This document shows, in pieces, positions 42,770 through 49,961 of a stretch of DNA of 64,000 nucleotides. The position numbers and the translations under genes were made by a program. The notes below the pieces were generated by a model. That model saw nothing but the letters and a program-made list of their open reading frames with translations, had not been told where the DNA came from and made no database searches. How positions within the stretch are numbered: the stretch's first letter is position 1; every line of letters starts with the position of its first letter. Source of the stretch: VRUE01 sp963742535 (GTDB taxonomy: Bacteria > Actinomycetota > Thermoleophilia > Solirubrobacterales > 70-9); the NCBI GenBank assembly GCA_963742535.1, contig CAVUMC010000002.1:186001-250000 (forward strand). Reading direction: 5' to 3'.

Positions 42770-44635
42770 ATGATGGCGGAAGTATTTAGTGGACTCGGGG
42801 TACCGAACTGGTGGTGGTCGGAGACCGGCCTCATTCTGCCCTCCTCAGTCCGAGACCTCCACGTTCAACCGACCCCCGATCGCGGTGAGATCCGTTTCGA
42901 GGGTCTCCTCACCGCCAAGCGCCACAAGCCTCTTGGCAACGTCGGGGTCTATGCAACCCCCGCAGCCATGCGGATCGCCCCGCTGCCCCTTGACGATTTC
43001 GTGGCTGACCTGGCCACGATCCCACTTGGGATGATGCTGTCCGTAGTTAGTTGGATACAGGCAGCGCTCCACGGCAAGGAGATGAACCGGCAAGTGCAGT
43101 TGGGGCTCGCGGCTGGCCTCTTTCGAGGCACGGCGGGCTTTCCGCCGCTCCTCCGCTTCTTGGAAACGCATCCTGGGGAGCCGGTGGCATTCTGCGAGCA
43201 GGGCCTGACGCTTCTCCAGCTACTCGCCGTCCGCCACTGCGCGGACCAGCCGACCGGCCTGAGTGAGGACGAGTATCGCGCCCGAATCCAACGGGCGATC
43301 ATCTTCGTCACGGGGTACTTGGAGCCCCGTAGCGGGGCCCCTGAGGAGCGCGACGGCTGGCTCGGCCACCTAACCCGGCTCTTCGACTACAACGGCCACG
43401 TGGTGTTCGGCAACGCGATGGGGCGTGCTTGGGCGATCTTTGGTCGTCTTCATCGCGAGGCTTCCGAGATTCGGCCGCAGGTCCCCGTCGATGATTGGCT
43501 GCTTGAGGACTACGGGCTCGACCTTGAGCAACAGATGGCGCTCGGCTTCGCTCTCTTCGCCCATCTCAGCGCCGGGCGCGAAGACCCCGACGAGTTCGCC
43601 AGCGAGATGACCGCCGAGTCACTCGGCGGCATCTTCGCGAGCATGAAGCTGACCGAAGAACAGCGCAAGGCGGCCGAGGGGATGATCGCGGCGCCCCCCT
43701 CATGGTTCCGCGCCGAGGTTGAGGGGCAAAGTGTCGAGCAGCTTTCTTGGAATCGTGTCCCCTTCATGCAGCGGCCCTTTGTCCGCCTTCCATCGGGGGA
43801 TTACATCCTTCAGTCTCCACGGGCACTGATGGCCTGGATCACTGAAGGCATCCACTATCGCTGTCTCGACTCAGCCAGGCGGCGAAACGCGGTTGGCCTC
43901 TATACCGCCCGAGCCGGGAAGCTTACCGAGCGCTACGTGCTCGAAATGGTCGCTTCCGCCCATCGCGAGCCACGGCTGCCAGGGGCAGGCAAAGTTCACG
44001 GTGACAAGAAGTTCGCCGACGGAAAGGACAGCAGCGACGTCACCGTGACCTATCCGCACGAGGCGGTCCTGATCGAGGTCGCCAGCCGCAGGCTGACTGT
44101 TGAGACCAGGCGCGACGGCAATCGCGAGACGCTCGAACACGACCTGACCGAGATGGTCGGACGACGCCCCAGACAACTTCGTCGCTCAATCGACGCGATG
44201 AAACCAGACCGGCCCGGCCACGCCGCAACACTGCGATTCGAGCACCTGGAGCCGGAGCGGATCGCCAGGTTTTGGCCGCTGATAGTGACAATGACACCAC
44301 TGCACTGGTCGCCCCTCCTTGGAGAGTTTCTAGCTCCGGCGATAAGGGAACTTGACGGCCGGGACGATGTCGAGGCCCTCCAGGTCCTCGCCATCGAAGA
44401 CCTTGAGGCGCTGGTCGCAATCGCTGAGCAGACGGGGCGCCGACTGCCTGACCTGCTCGCCGCCAAGGAGGAAGTCGCCGGCGCCCACGCCGACGTGCGC
44501 TCCTGGCTCGCCCGCGACCGCCGCTTCCCCAACATTGCCCGCCCTACCTATCTCGACGTAGCACTCGGAGAGGCCCTGAACCTTGCGACACGCCTGCTTG
44601 GGTTCGACGACATCGAGGACGGCACGGCCGCCTAG
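42770..44635 (+). CDS. Unrecognised 621-residue protein with nuclease-like core
   Basis: No named family is recognised. The N-terminal 350 residues are mixed alpha/beta and include a helical region (FGNAMGRAWAIFGRLHREAS). From about residue 400 there is a segment with an Asp, two beta strands and a Glu: KDSSDVTVTYPHEAVLIEVASRRL, followed by helices. This order fits the PD-(D/E)xK fold, but the usual Lys after the Glu is replaced (Glu-Val-Ala), so it is weak evidence. No signal peptide or transmembrane helix is seen. The ATG at 42770 is first, with another Met next to it; no strong ribosome site. As cargo of a tRNA island, a defence role is possible but not shown. Confidence 0.6.
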   Translation: MMAEVFSGLGVPNWWWSETGLILPSSVRDLHVQPTPDRGEIRFEGLLTAKRHKPLGNVGVYATPAAMRIAPLPLDDFVADLATIPLGMMLSVVSWIQAALHGKEMNRQVQLGLAAGLFRGTAGFPPLLRFLETHPGEPVAFCEQGLTLLQLLAVRHCADQPTGLSEDEYRARIQRAIIFVTGYLEPRSGAPEERDGWLGHLTRLFDYNGHVVFGNAMGRAWAIFGRLHREASEIRPQVPVDDWLLEDYGLDLEQQMALGFALFAHLSAGREDPDEFASEMTAESLGGIFASMKLTEEQRKAAEGMIAAPPSWFRAEVEGQSVEQLSWNRVPFMQRPFVRLPSGDYILQSPRALMAWITEGIHYRCLDSARRRNAVGLYTARAGKLTERYVLEMVASAHREPRLPGAGKVHGDKKFADGKDSSDVTVTYPHEAVLIEVASRRLTVETRRDGNRETLEHDLTEMVGRRPRQLRRSIDAMKPDRPGHAATLRFEHLEPERIARFWPLIVTMTPLHWSPLLGEFLAPAIRELDGRDDVEALQVLAIEDLEALVAIAEQTGRRLPDLLAAKEEVAGAHADVRSWLARDRRFPNIARPTYLDVALGEALNLATRLLGFDDIEDGTAA

Positions 44636-44811
44636 TCGCAGAGGTCCGGTTTCACTTGTCAAGCTGTCGGTGAAGGACCGGAGGACTTCCGCCTGAAACA
44701 TCGTCGCGCCCGACCCGGAATGGGGCTCACCCAGCGCAGCTTGCCTTCTTAGGCGATCTGAGCGATCAAGGCGATCACGTCACCCCGTCCAATCAGCCCC
44801 TGGGAGTCCCG

Positions 44812-45375
44812 TTAAACAGCGGGAGTGACTTTGACGCCAGCCGACTTGGCTCTCTCGACTGCTTTTTCGAGGTCGTCCGCAGACGGACGACCTCTATCTC
44901 CTCTGCGCAGCTCGGCCTTTGCCCAGACCTTCCACCGGGGCTCAACGCGAGCGGGGTCCAGAGGACAGTCCAACGGGTCCCACAACTTCGCTGGAAACCC
45001 ATCCGGACAACTTCCCCCACCGACAACCATGCGAACGACCGGACCCGCTTGACCCCAAATTTTCCGACCGCGAGCATCCACCGCGTACGCCCTGAGAGGG
45101 AAGTCAACGTGATAGCCAAAATCAAACGAGTCAGGAACGATCGCCTGCTCTTTATGCATTCGTCCGGGGTCGAGGAGAATTGGCTCTTTAACCATCTTGA
45201 ACTCATAGGTGGCCGTTCCGGTCAGAGGCCCGAGTTCTTGGGATTGGATTTCGACGGGCATCTCGGAGCCAAAGAAACCGGCGTCACGAACCGTGACGGG
45301 CTGACGCCCATCGTTGAGAACAGTGAGCCAGACTCCAGGCGGCCCGTTCGCGGAGCTAGTGGTTCCGAAGCTCAC
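44812..45375 (-). CDS. Hypothetical protein, 5' end uncertain
   Basis: A 187-residue protein from the GTG at 45375. The frame is open to 45477, just after a TAG at 45478-45480. The extra part reads DPFDAFAVIGGITGPIAAAA and then EVYAIRRDRPNLVV, which looks like an N-terminal membrane anchor, but has no ATG, GTG or TTG. So the gene may be 5'-truncated or use a rare start. The domain after it (GVWLTVLNDGRQPVTVRDAGFFG) is a beta-sandwich type common in such anchored proteins. It lies inside the candidate island. Confidence 0.5.
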   Translation of the reverse strand: MSFGTTSSANGPPGVWLTVLNDGRQPVTVRDAGFFGSEMPVEIQSQELGPLTGTATYEFKMVKEPILLDPGRMHKEQAIVPDSFDFGYHVDFPLRAYAVDARGRKIWGQAGPVVRMVVGGGSCPDGFPAKLWDPLDCPLDPARVEPRWKVWAKAELRRGDRGRPSADDLEKAVERAKSAGVKVTPAV

Positions 45376-45576
45376 GACGAGATTGGGGCGATCTCGGCGA
45401 ATGGCGTAGACCTCCGCTGCCGCAGCGATCGGCCCGGTGATCCCACCAATAACAGCGAAAGCGTCAAATGGATCGATCTACTTAGGCTTGCATTTGAGGC
45501 AGACATCTGCCCTTCGATCACTGTTTAGGCTCAAATCCAATCTCAGCCAGTCCCTTACCGCGCGTTCGCCTCGCAG

Positions 45577-47835
45577 CTACGGAGTCCCCGCCCAGTGGGC
45601 GATGCTCCCGTCTTCGGCGCGGCCGACAACGTCGATGCGTTCTTTGCTCCAGGAGACCGCTCCCGGCCCCGAGAAGAGCGAGCCGACCGGAACGGTTTCC
45701 CATTCGGTCCAGCCGACGCCGTTGTAGGACTTCCGCATCAGTTTGTTTTCCGCGGAGCTGCGGCCAAAGAAGTCCAAGGTATAGGCACCATGGCTTGAGA
45801 CATCCGGGGCGCCAACGATGTTGCCTCCGAGGTTGTCGTAGGCCCAACTGGCACCGCCGTTGGCCGTCGCCCAGTGCCCGATCGAGCCCCCTTCGACCCG
45901 GGCCGCGACATCGATTCGGTTTGCGCTCCAGGAGACAGCCGTCGGCGCGGAAGTCAGCGCCGGGCCTCCGGAGATGGTTTCCCACCCGGTCCATTCCGCG
46001 CCCGTATAGGCCTTGTGCCGGAGTTCATTTTTCGGTCCCCGGACGAAGAAGTCAAGGCGATAGGTCCCCCAGGACGACACATCGGGATCGGAGGTGGCCG
46101 CTTTTTCCCCGAGGTTGTCGTAGGCCCAACTGGCACCGCCGTTGGCCGTCGCCCAGTGCCCGATCGAGCCGTCTGACACCTGGGCCGCAACATCGATTCG
46201 ATTCGATCCCCACGAAACCGCGCCAGGTCCCGATTTCAGTTCCGGTCCACCCGCGATGGTTTCCCATTCCGTCCAGGTGGCCCCGGTGTAGGCCTTGTGG
46301 CGCAATTCGTTTTTGGCGCCCTTGACGAAGAAGTCGAGGCGGTACGGACCCCAGGAGGCCGCGTCTGGATCGGAGGTAGCGGCTTTTTCGCCGAGGTTGT
46401 CGAGGTGCCATACCGGACTTCCGTAGTACTGCAGGAAGGTGGTCGCGGCCGGCTTGGGCGTCTGAAAGCAGGCCGCGAAGTTGCCGCAGTAGAAGCCGTA
46501 GCCGGCGAACTGACCGACCTGAATGTCGATCGGCCGAAAGAAGGTGATGCCTTCCAGGTGGCTCCAGAATCCACTGCCGGCACCGATCTGGCTGTTGGCT
46601 TCTGTGACGATCTTTTTGACAAATTCGCTCTGTTGGGTCTTGCCGTAGGTGCTCCCACCAGCTTCACGTCGGACGTAGCATTCCGAGTTGCCTTCGTATT
46701 TGGTGTTGTTGGTCTTGTAGGACGACATTCCGGTCTCGCTGATCCACCAGTGCTTGCCATTGGTGATCGCGTTGACGAGCGGCGTGAGCTTTGAGGTCAC
46801 CGTCCCGTAGGCGGCGGTGTAGGAGGTATCGCCACCTTGGTCTTGAGTCTTTTCTGCTTTCGGCCCGACGTGTTCGCAGAAGCTTTTCTCGACATATCCG
46901 CTTTTCGGATAGGCGTGAAATGACGGCCTCCACTGCTGCTTGAGGCCGCCTGCAATTTCAGGCTGGGATGCCCATACCTGTTCAATGGTGAGGTCGGCGT
47001 AGTACTGGACTTGGCCGAAGTATTCGGCAACGGTGCCGTACTCGAAGTTGTTGCCATTTTCCGCGTCGGCTGAGACCGACCCGATGAGAATCGCCGGCCC
47101 ACCCGAGAAGCTATGGAAACCGAAGCCGATTTTTGCTGCCTCGCTCACCGCCCAGCCCCCCAGCTGCCCAACCTTGGCGGCGTCGATCACTTCCGAGGGT
47201 CCGCCGATCAGATTGGGCTCATTTGGCGTCTCGATGTATTCGACAACGCCAGCTTCGCTCAGGTACTTGAGCGCTTTGGCCATAGCCAAGCCGTAGGCTT
47301 CGAGCCCTTTTGCGGTGGTCGGATAGAAGCGCGACGCCCCAGTAACCGTTTCAGAGCCGAAGTAGCCTTCTTTGACTCGCTGAGCCTGGTTGACGAGTCC
47401 ATAACCAGCCGATTCCATCCATTCTTCCCGCGCTCCCGGGAGATCGAACTGCACCAAGGCCTTGAGGCTTCCGTCCCCGGAGGCCGTCCGCGCTTCCTTG
47501 ACCCGGTTGACGATTCCTTTGAGCCAGCCTTCGGAGTAGCTGGTCGGTCCCGTCTGGTATTCGGACCAGTAGGTGTGAATGCGAATCGTGTCCGCACCCA
47601 TTTCTCCGGAGTAGCGATCACCCACCGCGTTTTCACTTGGCGATCCTTCGTTGACGTGGAAACCATGATGAAAGAGTGCGTTGCCCAGCGTGCCCGCCTG
47701 GCTTGAGGGTGCCGCAAAGATCCAGGTGCAGCAGAGTGCGGTCAAGATCAGCAGCGCAAGGCGCAGCACCAACCGGGTCGGTCCAACGATGGCGCCGCTG
47801 GGGTAAGGCGATAGCGAGGTGGCAATCGGCGGCAC
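45577..47835 (-). CDS. Secreted glycoside hydrolase-like protein with DUF346/PLL-type lectin repeats
   Basis: A 752-residue exported protein. The GTG start at 47835 follows AGGAGGG by 4 bases. After a signal helix (LVLRLALLILTALCCTWIFA), residues 50-490 resemble a TIM-barrel hydrolase: VVEYIETPNEPNLIGGP carries a likely acid/base Glu, and KHWWISETGMSS the likely nucleophile Glu. The last 250 residues are repeated lectin-like units: DAASWGPYRLDFFVKGAKNE and DVSSWGTYRLDFFVRGPKNE are two almost equal strand pairs, with AVSWGSNRIDVAAQVSDGSIGHWA and later copies. The fold matches DUF346/PLL lectins. It probably cuts and binds a polysaccharide outside the cell. Confidence 0.78.
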   Translation of the reverse strand: MPPIATSLSPYPSGAIVGPTRLVLRLALLILTALCCTWIFAAPSSQAGTLGNALFHHGFHVNEGSPSENAVGDRYSGEMGADTIRIHTYWSEYQTGPTSYSEGWLKGIVNRVKEARTASGDGSLKALVQFDLPGAREEWMESAGYGLVNQAQRVKEGYFGSETVTGASRFYPTTAKGLEAYGLAMAKALKYLSEAGVVEYIETPNEPNLIGGPSEVIDAAKVGQLGGWAVSEAAKIGFGFHSFSGGPAILIGSVSADAENGNNFEYGTVAEYFGQVQYYADLTIEQVWASQPEIAGGLKQQWRPSFHAYPKSGYVEKSFCEHVGPKAEKTQDQGGDTSYTAAYGTVTSKLTPLVNAITNGKHWWISETGMSSYKTNNTKYEGNSECYVRREAGGSTYGKTQQSEFVKKIVTEANSQIGAGSGFWSHLEGITFFRPIDIQVGQFAGYGFYCGNFAACFQTPKPAATTFLQYYGSPVWHLDNLGEKAATSDPDAASWGPYRLDFFVKGAKNELRHKAYTGATWTEWETIAGGPELKSGPGAVSWGSNRIDVAAQVSDGSIGHWATANGGASWAYDNLGEKAATSDPDVSSWGTYRLDFFVRGPKNELRHKAYTGAEWTGWETISGGPALTSAPTAVSWSANRIDVAARVEGGSIGHWATANGGASWAYDNLGGNIVGAPDVSSHGAYTLDFFGRSSAENKLMRKSYNGVGWTEWETVPVGSLFSGPGAVSWSKERIDVVGRAEDGSIAHWAGTP

Positions 47836-48181
47836 TAGACCCTCCTGTCGTTGGACTCGATGACACCGCGACCCGCGCTTATCGCCAGGTGCGAGACAGG
47901 ATTACCGTATGTTTTCCTGACTTATCGAGTCAAGTCAAGTAGATCATTCGCTTATGCAGCGGTCCGGCGACGAGTGGTCGCTAACGGACCAGCGCGGAAC
48001 GAGGACCGCTCGCATCCCTCCAATGGAGGGTCGAGCCGGTCAATTGGAGCGTGTCGATTTCGACACCTGCTCCAGAATCCAGAACGCGATTCCCCTACGA
48101 GTCGCAGGCGCCAATAATCGGCGCTCCAACCTGGCTGAGCGCCCCTTGAAATGTCAGATGTGGCGTCACGTCTCTAGCTCG
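47836..48181. other. Intergenic stretch with no supported gene
   Basis: The gap between the start of the glycosidase-lectin gene and the tRNA-Gly contains only a 90-codon plus-strand frame (47954-48226) of poor composition with no ribosome site. It overlaps the two hairpins listed separately and is not called as a gene. Confidence 0.4.
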
Positions 48182-48203
48182 GTTCCTCGCGGTTTCGAGG
48201 AAC
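48182..48203. terminator. Hairpin near the tRNA-Gly end of the island
   Basis: An 8-bp perfect stem GTTCCTCG / CGAGGAAC with a 6-base loop. It lies within the candidate island, about 20 bases from the longer hairpin at 48223. It may be a terminator for the tRNA-Gly transcript. No T run is seen on either strand. Confidence 0.4.
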
Positions 48204-48222
48204 AGGCCTTGCAGTTCAAGCT

Positions 48223-48275
48223 GTAGAGCCAAAAAGCGACGTGGATACGAACCACGCTCGCTATTTTGGCTCTAC
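48223..48275. repeat. Long hairpin with T-arm-like tip
   Basis: The arms are 48223-48244 (GTAGAGCCAAAAAGCGACGT onwards) and 48252-48275, pairing over 22 base pairs with two single-base bulges around a 7-base loop. Read on the minus strand the tip is GTGGTTCGTATCCAC, which mimics a tRNA T arm. It begins 14 bases beyond the tRNA-Gly discriminator and would be the first structure transcribed after that tRNA. It may act as terminator or recombination-site structure. Confidence 0.7.
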
Positions 48276-48289
48276 GAGACGTTCTGGTA

Positions 48290-48363
48290 AGCGGCTGATG
48301 GGATTCGAACCCACGACCTTCTGCATGGCAAGCAGACGCTCTAGCCAGCTGAGCTACAGCCGC
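48290..48363 (-). tRNA. tRNA-Gly(GCC)
   Basis: A complete cloverleaf of 74 bases including the discriminator. GCGGCTG pairs with CAGCCGC, the D arm is GCTCAGCTGGCTAGAGC, the anticodon stem TCTGC/GCAGA encloses TTGCCAT, giving anticodon GCC, and the T arm is GTGGGTTCGAATCCCAT. The discriminator is U, as expected for glycine. CCA is not encoded. Its 3' half is duplicated at 42583-42612. Confidence 0.97.
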
Positions 48364-48374
48364 ACAAGGTGGCG

Positions 48375-48403
48375 AGTATAGCTGTGGGTTCCGGGTGGTT
48401 CAT
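48375..48403 (-). promoter_or_regulatory. Promoter of tRNA-Gly
   Basis: A -10 box TATACT at 48375-48380 on the minus strand, 11 bases before the tRNA 5' end, preceded at about 17-18 bases by ATGAAC, a weak -35. This is in the right position for the tRNA-Gly transcript. Confidence 0.5.
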
Positions 48404-48515
48404 GCCTGGGTTGAGACGAGTCGTTGGGGAGATTCGCTGCGCTCTACTTAAAATTTGGTAGGCTGCTCTTGCTCGATGGACGGTCGCCGGTCCCAGCAAT
48501 CAAGTGGAGGCGCAG

Positions 48516-48641
48516 ATGTATAAGCGAACGACCCTCATTCCGTTGCTGGCGGCGCTCCTTGTTCTGGCGAACTCTCCCTCCCTCGCCAGCGCGAGGCGCC
48601 GATTTGACCGGCGACCGACCACTCGGGCTAGGTCCTCCTAG
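48516..48641 (+). pseudogene. 41-residue remnant with signal peptide
   Basis: The ATG at 48516 follows GTGGAGG by 5 bases and encodes a textbook signal peptide, MYKRTTLIPLLAALLVLANS, ending at PSLASA. Only 15 residues of basic sequence then follow before the stop. It looks like the 5' end of an exported-protein gene whose body was lost; the stop falls where it meets the end of the convergent VOC gene. It could be a genuine short secreted peptide. Confidence 0.5.
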
Positions 48642-49132
48642 GCAAGCTCGGCGAGCAGACCTTCAAGGTCGAGTGGCCGCGTGTACATCGCCACCTTCTC
48701 GCCCGGAGCCGGCGGCGGCCACTGCTCTTTGGGCCGGTCCCAGTAGAGCTCGACGCCGTTGCCGTCGGGGTCGTCGAGGTAGAGGGCCTCGCTGACGCCG
48801 TGATCCGAGGCGCCGGTGAGCGGGACGCGGTTGTCGATCAAGCGCTGCAAGGCGTCGGCGAGGGCACGCCGGGTCGGGTAGCGGACTGCGAGGTGGAAGA
48901 GGCCGGTCGTGCCCGGGGCCGGCGGCTCCCCGTCCTTCGACTGCCAGGTGTTGAGGCCGATGTGATGGTGGTAGCCACCAGCCGAGATGAAGGCCGCTTC
49001 GTCGCCGAAGCGCTGCTGCAGCTCGAAGCCGAGCACGTCGCAGTAGAAGGCGAGCGCGCGGTCGAGGTCGGCCACCTTGAGGTGGACGTGGCCGATGTCG
49101 ACGCCGGGATCGATCGGCCGCTCAGCCGCCAT
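48638..49132 (-). CDS. VOC-family dioxygenase-like protein
   Basis: A 164-residue vicinal oxygen chelate protein. IGHVHLKVADLDRALAFYCDVLGFELQQRFG holds the first His, FHLAVRYPTRRALADALQRLID the second, and DPDGNGVELYWDRP the terminal Glu, so the metal-binding triad of catechol 2,3-dioxygenase-like proteins is complete. Substrate unknown. The start overlaps the 3' end of the RNase HI gene by 11 bases. Confidence 0.85.
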   Translation of the reverse strand: MAAERPIDPGVDIGHVHLKVADLDRALAFYCDVLGFELQQRFGDEAAFISAGGYHHHIGLNTWQSKDGEPPAPGTTGLFHLAVRYPTRRALADALQRLIDNRVPLTGASDHGVSEALYLDDPDGNGVELYWDRPKEQWPPPAPGEKVAMYTRPLDLEGLLAELA

Positions 49133-49520
49133 CGAGCGCCTCGTTGACGAGGCGATCGGCCTCGGCGTTGTACTCGCGGCGCACGTGGCGGATCGACCAG
49201 TTCTCGAAGTTCCGAAGCGCCGCCTTCACCTCACCGTGCAGTTCGCGCATCGTCGCGTCCTTGACCTTGTATTCGCCTTTGACCTGCTTGACGATCAGCT
49301 CGGAATCGCCAACCAGCTCCAGCTCGCTGGCCCCGAGGGCGGCGGCGCGCTCGATGCCGAGCAACAGTGCCTTGTACTCGGCGACGTTGTTGGTCGCGCG
49401 ACCGATGCGCTCGCCGTGCTCGGCGAGCACCTCTCCCCCGTCGTCCTGAATCACAGCGGCGATCGCCGCCGGCCCCGGATTGCCGCGAGCCCCACCGTCG
49501 ACATTGACGACGACCTTCAC
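49122..49520 (-). CDS. Ribonuclease HI-like protein
   Basis: A 132-residue RNase H. Starting at GTG 49520, it has the Asp in VVVNVDGGARGNPGPAA, the Glu in NNVAEYKALLLGI, the Asp in LELVGDSELIVKQVKG, and the last Asp in REYNAEADRLVNEA, which together form the DEDD metal site. It would cut the RNA of RNA-DNA hybrids. The start overlaps the stop of the gene at 49517-49924 by 4 bases (GTGA), so the two are coupled. Confidence 0.9.
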   Translation of the reverse strand: MKVVVNVDGGARGNPGPAAIAAVIQDDGGEVLAEHGERIGRATNNVAEYKALLLGIERAAALGASELELVGDSELIVKQVKGEYKVKDATMRELHGEVKAALRNFENWSIRHVRREYNAEADRLVNEALDGG

Positions 49521-49924
49521 CGGCGCCTCAGCCAGCCGCGGCGACGCGGCTGTCCGGCGGCGCCGAAGACAACCTGCGAACCCTCTCCCAGAGCGGCATT
49601 CCAATGCCGGGCAGCACGGTCGAGCTCCTCGACCTCGCTCCCCTTGCCAATCTCGAAGACGCGATTGTCAGCGCCATCGACGCCCCACTGGTACCAGCAC
49701 AGTGCCCAAGCGACCGTAATCCGGACCTGATTCGAGGAACCCGCGGAGGTACCGACGGAGACTCGGGGTTGACCCAGGCTGCGGGTCAGGCCAACCACGG
49801 TCCGCCCCGCCTCGCTGGCGTTGAAGCTGGTCACGGCCGCCTCGAGGCGACTATCGATCGTCTCGACCTGGCGCCGCCTTACGTTGGCCCCCGGAGCAGC
49901 CGGATCGCGCTGATAAATGCTCAC
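49517..49924 (-). CDS. Hypothetical protein coupled to RNase HI
   Basis: A 135-residue protein of no recognised family. It begins MSIYQRDPAAPGANVRRRQVETIDSR. A central stretch (NQVRITVAWALCWYQWGVD) is hydrophobic-aromatic, and the C-terminus is basic (GQPRRRGWLRRR). It has no signal peptide. Its stop overlaps the RNase HI start, so a function with RNA or DNA is possible but not supported otherwise. Confidence 0.6.
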   Translation of the reverse strand: MSIYQRDPAAPGANVRRRQVETIDSRLEAAVTSFNASEAGRTVVGLTRSLGQPRVSVGTSAGSSNQVRITVAWALCWYQWGVDGADNRVFEIGKGSEVEELDRAARHWNAALGEGSQVVFGAAGQPRRRGWLRRR

Positions 49925-49961
49925 CCCGCAAAGCTAGTCCAAGCCGCTCCGCCGGCGCGCA

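Larger units (their letters stand above)
42583..48318. mobile_element. Candidate tRNA-Gly-associated genomic island without integrase
   Basis: Bounded by the 30-bp direct repeat at 42583-42612 and 48289-48318, the latter inside the intact tRNA-Gly. It carries a 621-residue protein of unknown family, a 187-residue hypothetical protein and a secreted glycosidase-lectin. Two hairpins lie near the tRNA end. No integrase, excisionase or replication gene is visible, so it would have to be immobile or mobilised by another element. Alternatively the fragment is a leftover of a tandem tRNA array. Confidence 0.6.

Noticed and set aside
47954..48226. A 90-codon plus-strand frame upstream of tRNA-Gly
   Set aside because: No ribosome site, poor composition, and it runs through the long hairpin. 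No family is recognised.
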